Assembly (NCBI GenBank): GCA_964471755.1
Contig: CAYYJM010000065.1
Location: 1 to 25,107 of the forward strand
Reading direction: 5' to 3'
DNA length: 25,107 nucleotides
Source: CAYYJM01 sp964471755
GTDB taxonomy: Bacteria > Planctomycetota > Planctomycetia > Gemmatales > Gemmataceae
Shown in pieces: positions 24,510 through 25,107 of this stretch (within the stretch, counting starts at the first letter, position 1; every line of letters starts with the position of its first letter). The notes below the pieces were generated by a model. The model was given only the letters and a program-made list of their open reading frames with translations, had not been told where the DNA came from and ran no database searches. Made by a program: the position numbers and the translations under genes.

Positions 24510-24543
24510 GGTGGTCTCCCGATGAGAAGGGGCAAGCGCGAGC

Positions 24544-24572
24544 ATTGTCCCGCGCGCGGCCATCGGGTGCAA
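24544..24572 (-). promoter_or_regulatory. Promoter for the Tat-exported gene
   Basis: On the minus strand TTGCAC (24567-24572) and GACAAT (24544-24549) are exactly 17 bases apart, with a leader of about 30 bases to the ATG at 24509. Confidence 0.6.
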
Positions 24573-24649
24573 TCACGAAAGGACGAACCCCGCTGAAAAC
24601 CCGGCCAGAAACGGGGAGAGATCGTTCGGAAACCCGGATCGGAAAAACA

Positions 24650-24674
24650 ACAGCGGACGACTGGCGTCCGCTGT
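24650..24674 (-). terminator. Intrinsic terminator after the polyproline lipoprotein
   Basis: ACAGCGGACG and CGTCCGCTGT form a perfect 10-bp stem around a 5-base loop, followed on the minus strand by TGTTTTTCC. It lies 26 bases after the stop at 24701. Confidence 0.85.
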
Positions 24675-24700
24675 GAGGGGTAACTTCTGCTCCGCGAGGT

Positions 24701-24853
24701 TCACTTCGGCGGCGGTGGCGGCGGCGGTGGTGGCGGCGGTCCCGGGAGTTTGTCCTTGGTCGGTTGTGTGGATTTCTGGGTTGGGGTGTTCGAGCAACCG
24801 GCCAGGCTCATCACGAGCGCCCCGGTCAGAGCAAAACAGAAGAACCAGCGCAT
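24701..24853 (-). CDS. Small lipoprotein ending in a polyproline run (50 aa)
   Basis: From ATG at 24853 (GAGGA five bases upstream) the frame gives a basic-hydrophobic signal, RWFFCFALTGALVMSLAGC, with lipobox LAGC at Cys20. In-frame ATGs at 24859 and 24865 are alternatives. The mature part is only about 30 residues: a Thr/Gln/Lys-rich linker, then eleven consecutive prolines and a final Lys. It should be lipid-anchored in the envelope. Synthesis of the proline run should need EF-P. Its own terminator follows and another precedes it. Function unknown; it is too short for most gene finders but has signal, ribosome site and terminator. Confidence 0.75.
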   Translation of the reverse strand: MRWFFCFALTGALVMSLAGCSNTPTQKSTQPTKDKLPGPPPPPPPPPPPK

Positions 24854-24875
24854 ATTCATCCTCATCCAGGAAAAG

Positions 24876-24900
24876 CCCCCGGTGGTATCGCCACCGGGGG
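24876..24900 (-). terminator. Intrinsic terminator after the right-edge gene
   Basis: CCCCCGGTGG and CCACCGGGGG form a perfect 10-bp stem around a 5-base loop, followed on the minus strand by CTTTTCC. It lies 26 bases beyond the stop at 24926. Confidence 0.8.
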
Positions 24901-24925
24901 GCTGTCAGTTCAAAGCCCGGAAGCC

Positions 24926-25107
24926 TCAGTTGCCCAGGATGCTGGAGTCGTAGACCTGGCCGTCTCGATAGCCAGCTGCGTTCATGTTGGCGTACCAGCG
25001 CGGAGAGAACCAGTCCGTGCCGCTACCGATCTTGCGGATGCCGCGCACCGAAGAGGCGGTTGCGATGTATGGGGTCAAGTAACCTCGGCGGGCTGGGGTT
25101 CGTTTTC
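24926..25107 (-). CDS. C-terminal end of an unidentified protein (cut by right edge)
   Basis: Sixty codons enter from the right edge and end at TGA (24926-24928), followed by a strong terminator. The visible part reads RGYLTPYIATASSVRG, then KIGSGTDWFSPRWYANMN and ends DSSILGN. It is aromatic and polar without a membrane segment. I do not recognise the family. The small lipoprotein gene lies directly downstream on the same strand, separated by the terminator. Confidence 0.6.
   Translation of the reverse strand, partial: KRTPARRGYLTPYIATASSVRGIRKIGSGTDWFSPRWYANMNAAGYRDGQVYDSSILGN

Noticed and set aside
24573..24797. 74-codon minus-strand frame overlapping the small lipoprotein gene in another frame
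   Set aside because: It runs through the perfect intrinsic terminator at 24650-24674 and lacks a ribosome site; the lipoprotein frame has signal, lipobox and proper start.

Overview
The window looks like a draft-genome contig piece from a planctomycete, most likely of the Gemmataceae type. The basis is high GC, a sulfatase with a signal peptide, an ECF sigma factor overlapping a Ser/Thr kinase that ends in WD40 repeats, a secreted beta-barrel protein, long Pro/Glu/Arg-rich proteins, and abundant intergenic palindromic repeats. The lineage is inferred from gene content; no rRNA or tRNA gene is present.

Layout. Positions 1-331 (-) hold the start of a secreted Met-Asn-Gly repeat protein cut by the left edge. 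A promoter-bearing gap (332-808) separates it from a + strand block: outer-membrane beta-barrel protein (809-2014), multi-pass membrane protein with a Pro/Thr tail (2256-4160), TIM-barrel sugar isomerase/epimerase-like protein (4242-5234), two tandem structured repeats (5253-5521), a 94-aa protein and a TrpG/PabA glutamine amidotransferase (5580-6456). Two - strand genes follow: a disordered acidic/basic protein (6499-7296) and a Cys-rich secreted protein (7437-8291). The next + block holds rsfS (8827-9216), a second palindromic repeat type, argS (9332-11119), an Mpo1/DUF962-like membrane protein, a TolC-like outer-membrane lipoprotein (11686-14082), an ATP-grasp ligase (14184-15164) and a DUF885 metallopeptidase (15240-16997). 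The rest is on the - strand: NhaD/ArsB-type antiporter (17051-18415), WD40 kinase (18495-20738), ECF sigma factor (20735-21202, with a 10-N assembly gap), sulfatase (21323-22792), a third inverted copy of the structured repeat, a Tat-exported protein (22965-24509), a 50-aa polyproline lipoprotein (24701-24853) and the end of another protein (24926-25107).

How genes may work together. The sigma factor and kinase share an ATGA overlap and look like one signalling unit: the kinase carries an N-terminal zinc-binding anti-sigma-like motif, a kinase domain, a membrane segment and a WD40 propeller. rsfS and argS are translation housekeeping genes. Most other genes look like independent cell-envelope or metabolic units, many closed by hairpin terminators.

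The most unusual signal is the intergenic palindromic repeat family at 5253-5377, 5395-5521 and 22838-22945. Each copy has outer inverted arms and two different 7-bp mini-hairpins whose stems change in a compensatory way between copies, which suggests a maintained folded structure. A second, unrelated 33-bp-arm palindrome lies at 9226-9313.
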